Shown: in pieces, positions 63,605 to 64,000 of the stretch
Position numbering within the stretch: the first letter of the stretch is position 1
How the letters are laid out: each line of letters begins with the position of its first letter
From: Rossellomorea aquimaris
GTDB taxonomy: Bacteria > Bacillota > Bacilli > Bacillales > Bacillaceae_B
Direction: 5' to 3'
DNA: 64,000 nucleotides
NCBI RefSeq assembly: GCF_020172085.1
Contig: NZ_JAIVAT010000007.1
Span: forward strand, 248,001-312,000
Made by a program: the position numbers and the translations under genes
The notes under the pieces: generated by a model
What the model was told of the DNA's origin: nothing
The model's database searches: none
What the model saw: only the letters and a program-made list of their open reading frames with translations

Positions 63605-64000
63605 TTAAGCTCCCAATAAATCTTGAATATCCGACTTGATGACGTCTGCCTTTGGACCATAGATCGCCTGAACGCCTTTGTCCTTAAGGATGAGTCCAAG
63701 TGCTCCATTACTCTTCCATTCTTGTTCTGTTCCGACGAGTGAGGTGTCTTTTACCGTCACGCGAAGGCGTGTCATGCAGGCATCTACGTCTACGATGTTT
63801 TCTTTTCCGCCAAGCATGGCAACGACTTTCGGAGCGATGGAATCGGCACTTACCGTACCGCCACCGGTTGACGCTTCATCCTCGATGTAGTTCCCGTTAC
63901 GACCTGGTGTCGGGAAGTTGAACTTCTTGATCAGGAAGTTGGCAACCGCGAAGTTCAGGCCAAAGAATACGATACAGGCAATGACGAAGTTGACAAGGTC
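63605..64000 (-). CDS. C-terminal part of a glucose-family PTS EIIBC protein (5' end outside window)
   Basis: The frame runs to the window edge. It holds the last membrane segment of an EIIC domain (FVIACIVFFGLNFAVANFLI), a linker (FPTPGRNGNY, acidic) and a full EIIB domain with phospho-Cys in IVDVDACMTRLRV and ending SDIQDLLGA. The glucose/GlcNAc/maltose subfamily is clear, the sugar is not. Imports and phosphorylates a sugar. Confidence 0.92.
   Translation of the reverse strand, partial: DLVNFVIACIVFFGLNFAVANFLIKKFNFPTPGRNGNYIEDEASTGGGTVSADSIAPKVVAMLGGKENIVDVDACMTRLRVTVKDTSLVGTEQEWKSNGALGLILKDKGVQAIYGPKADVIKSDIQDLLGA

Noticed and set aside
1-64000. Horizontally acquired island
   Set aside because: No integrase, transposase, tRNA-flanked insertion or abrupt composition change; most genes are typical Bacillaceae chromosomal genes.

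Overview
The window comes from a Gram-positive Bacillaceae chromosome, most like a Bacillus or Rossellomorea-type species (genus is inference). Reasons: strong AGGAGG-type ribosome sites with many TTG/GTG starts, mreBH, an nsrR-hmp pair, a yfkK/yfkJ-yfkI-yfkH/yfkM block as in B. subtilis, two T-box leaders, a guanine riboswitch, lytST, motAB, and candidate SigB, SigD and ECF promoters. It looks like ordinary chromosome: no phage, integrase, transposase, CRISPR, rRNA or tRNA gene was seen.

Layout. 0-2.1 kb: end of a FAD oxidoreductase gene, a GNAT acetyltransferase and bacterial nitric oxide synthase. 2.1-6.3 kb (minus): a class F-like sortase, a sortase-anchored protein with two His-rich helical domains, and an anti-sigma/ECF sigma pair. 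6.4-12.7 kb (minus): mreBH, a BMP lipoprotein plus chemoreceptor operon, an acyl-CoA thioesterase and a guanine-riboswitch-controlled nucleoside transporter. 13-16.4 kb: a DUF2639 mini-gene and two secreted repeat proteins. 16.5-23.5 kb: MFS pump, aminopeptidase, and an NO-detoxification group. 23.5-27 kb: chemoreceptor and motAB. 27-36 kb: AGCS symporter, psuK-psuG, a multi-PAS kinase, a monooxygenase-methyltransferase pair. 36-45 kb: lone N-hydroxylase, yfk block, lytST-cstA. 45-52 kb: two T-box-controlled genes (an MFS pump and an archaeal-type prolyl-tRNA synthetase) with small membrane proteins. 52-64 kb: membrane protein, LacI regulator with a GH16 beta-glucanase, YerD-like protein, pyruvate oxidase, nuclease-fold protein and the end of a PTS transporter.

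Two observations stand out. (1) Three promoters share TGATCC-N16-CGTTAGCT. They lie upstream of the ECF sigma operon, the sortase substrate and the secreted-repeat-protein operon, which defines a candidate sigma-controlled cell-surface regulon. (2) At least ten intergenic regions carry arrays in which a short word (GGCAGATA, GGTCGATA, TCGCTGATA, GGCGGAA, TTGCGTCA, TTGAAAATAA) recurs every 20-21 nt, about two DNA helical turns; a related TCAGCAGCTGA family recurs every 25 nt. The arrays are confined to intergenic DNA, and several share a GTAGAA left border or sit beside a 20-bp palindrome. I know of no described function for them.

A third theme is the pairing of a T-box-controlled efflux pump with a T-box-controlled second-type ProRS about 3 kb apart, which could be a response to prolyl-tRNA charging stress. 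All functional statements rest on motif reading without database searches.
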